In this document: piece after piece, positions 62,452 through 64,000 of the stretch
Layout of the letters: each line of letters starts with the position of its first letter
Position numbering within the stretch: position 1 is the stretch's first letter
NCBI RefSeq assembly: GCF_905171765.1
Contig: NC_053394.1
Span: 163,277,183 to 163,341,182 of the forward strand
Length of the DNA: 64,000 nt
Source: Bufo bufo
Lineage: Eukaryota > Chordata > Amphibia > Anura > Bufonidae
Direction of reading: 5' to 3'
Notes under the pieces: model-generated
Databases searched by the model: none
The model's input: the letters and a program-made list of their open reading frames with translations, nothing else
Told to the model about the DNA's origin: nothing
Program-made: the position numbers and the translations under genes

Positions 62452-64000
62452 AGCTCAGTGATATAACTGATAGGACTCTGAGGGGCCTAATCACACAATG
62501 GCTATGTGATTACAGGGGGATATAGCTAGTGAGTAGACACTGTATTTACATATTCTGAATCATGATCCTACCACCTATATAGTGATTTTAATAATTAGGG
62601 TTGGTGACAGATTCTCTTCAAGGAGAAAAATTATATTTGATGTTTGGACACATTTTCTAACCTATTCTCCATAAAATTGGTGTCACAATTTGAGAAGACT
62701 AAATCTAAATTTCTAGGCGCATTGCATAATGCTATAAGAGCTCAAATTGATCAACTCTTTACTAGTCAGCAATACGGCCTGTTAAGAGGAACCCCTGGCT
62801 AATTCCCTCTCTGTATGAACCTGTGCAAGGTCCCTCTCTTTATTGCCACCACAACAGTACATAATAGGTAGAGTGAACTGGAGCAGAGTGAACTTTTCTC
62901 TACGTGGTGGACAAGACGTGCGGACATAAATATTAGGGATACAGAGGTTATAATTGGCCTTGGGCCTGAGTGCCTTATGGAGTCAAATGCCTATACCAGA
63001 CAGGAAAATACCAGGACTATAAGTGAAAGTAGGGGGTTCTGGGATACATTTTGCATTTGGGCTCAGGAATTTCAAGTTACAACTTCAGAAAGAGGGAGAG
63101 ACAATAAAGTTTAAAAGCGTCTCATACACATATGGTTGTGGTAGTCTGAGTTGCAGTAGAAGTTGTCAGCAATATTGTTTTCTGATTCCATTTCCCCGAT
63201 GTAGCAATCATGCAACACATATTCTAAAAGACAATAGTGCATCGGAACATGTTCTAATCTAGACAACCTTGGAAAAAAGTATTAAATGTTTGTTAATATA
63301 AGAAATCCTATATAAAAAGAGTACTGAAATGACAATGATATAGACCAGTTATTTGACCTGGAGTAATTCATCATCACTTTAAAAGATAATTTACAAGAAT
63401 TGATGTTCAATTTAACTACACACCATTACGCTTAAAAGTCTATGTCCATCTTTGGCGAAACTTCCTTAGAAGCCCAGCCTTTCGACCAAGAGTGTAGATA
63501 CCATAGAGGCAGTTCATGCAGCTGCAATTGGGCTTGAAGAGAGATATGGCCCTATATTATTTGCTATTGGCCATGCTCTGTACAGGACTTCCCTTTTGAG
63601 AGAATTATATTGTTGGAAATCAACAGTTGGACCATGAAAGGAAGAGAAAATAACAAACACTAGGCCCTACTGTCCTTGGTTGTGAAACCCAGCACCATAA
63701 TGGGGGTCCATTTTACTCTATACTATGGGTCCCTATCTCGTGTACGTATGCCACTGTTTTGATGCTGTTTTCTGGATATCTAATGATAGAAAGTATAGTT
63801 TTAGAACTTCTACAGTCATCTGATATACAGATGGAGCTGTTGTAAACTTGAGTGTCATATCAATGTATGGTGCATTATCACATCACAAAAGCCATTCCAT
63901 TGAAAAAGTCAATTCAAATTTTATTGCCATTGTTTACTTAATTTGCTAAGAATCAAGATCATGATTGCTACATCTGTAATGTGTGGGATCTTCAGGCAAT
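62452..64000. other. Unassigned stretch
   Basis: No recognisable element ends. The 79-codon ORF near 63023-63262 shows no domain and I do not consider it a gene. Confidence 0.5.

Noticed and set aside
63023..63262. 79-codon ORF near the right end
   Set aside because: Length expected by chance; no domain, no neighbouring signals.

Overview
This is vertebrate nuclear DNA, most likely from a frog or toad. It has no prokaryotic gene layout, and almost every supported coding segment belongs to a transposable element. The mixture seen is Penelope-like elements (PLEs), an Ngaro-type tyrosine-recombinase retrotransposon, LTR elements, L1, a U2-associated Tx1/Keno-type LINE, Tc1/mariner, hAT, Harbinger and TTAA-flanked elements. 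I see no intact single-copy host gene. The only host gene pieces are a 5' fragment of U2 snRNA and fragments of NASP and a non-muscle myosin heavy chain carried inside an LTR element.

Layout. 1-21.3 kb is an inverted/tandem cluster of one PLE family: copy A (-), copy B (+) with an intact 1022-residue RT plus GIY-YIG ORF, and partial copy C (+). An Ngaro-like element with an SGNH hydrolase ORF sits in PLE sequence at 3.8-13.96 kb. Its reverse transcriptase is split by a young LTR element (6.76-11.28 kb) whose Gag-like ORF holds a cold-shock-like domain. A Tc1 copy (14.2-15.3 kb) interrupts the 5' pseudo-LTR of copy B. A 3' fragment of the PLE at 3.6 kb lacks a segment exactly from a GT donor to an AG acceptor, which indicates retrotransposition of a spliced transcript. 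All three copies carry a hammerhead-ribozyme core.

21.3-25.6 kb holds hAT remnants, foldback repeats and a minisatellite. 25.58-30.17 kb is an LTR element (TSD CTAT) in which a Gag zinc-knuckle relic and a degenerate protease are followed by fragments of NASP and MYH9/MYH10 instead of RT and integrase. 30.6-32.6 kb has a Harbinger-like and a hAT-like MITE. 33.0-38.9 kb is a full-length L1 with both ORFs open. 39-44.5 kb has a hAT MITE built around a minisatellite and two Tc1/mariner copies.

46.45-58.15 kb is a Tx1/Keno-type LINE that begins directly after the first 52 nt of U2 snRNA. It is split by a PLE 3' fragment, which is itself split by a 5.6-kb TTAA-flanked element carrying seven alternating palindromes and a 173/191-bp satellite with a 746-bp higher-order period. 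58.2-64 kb contains MITEs and unassigned DNA.

Nothing here forms a host operon or pathway. The interest lies in nested insertion order, host-sequence capture by non-autonomous LTR elements, and RNA-level features (splicing, ribozymes) of the PLE. All homology statements come from reading motifs by eye; no database search was run.
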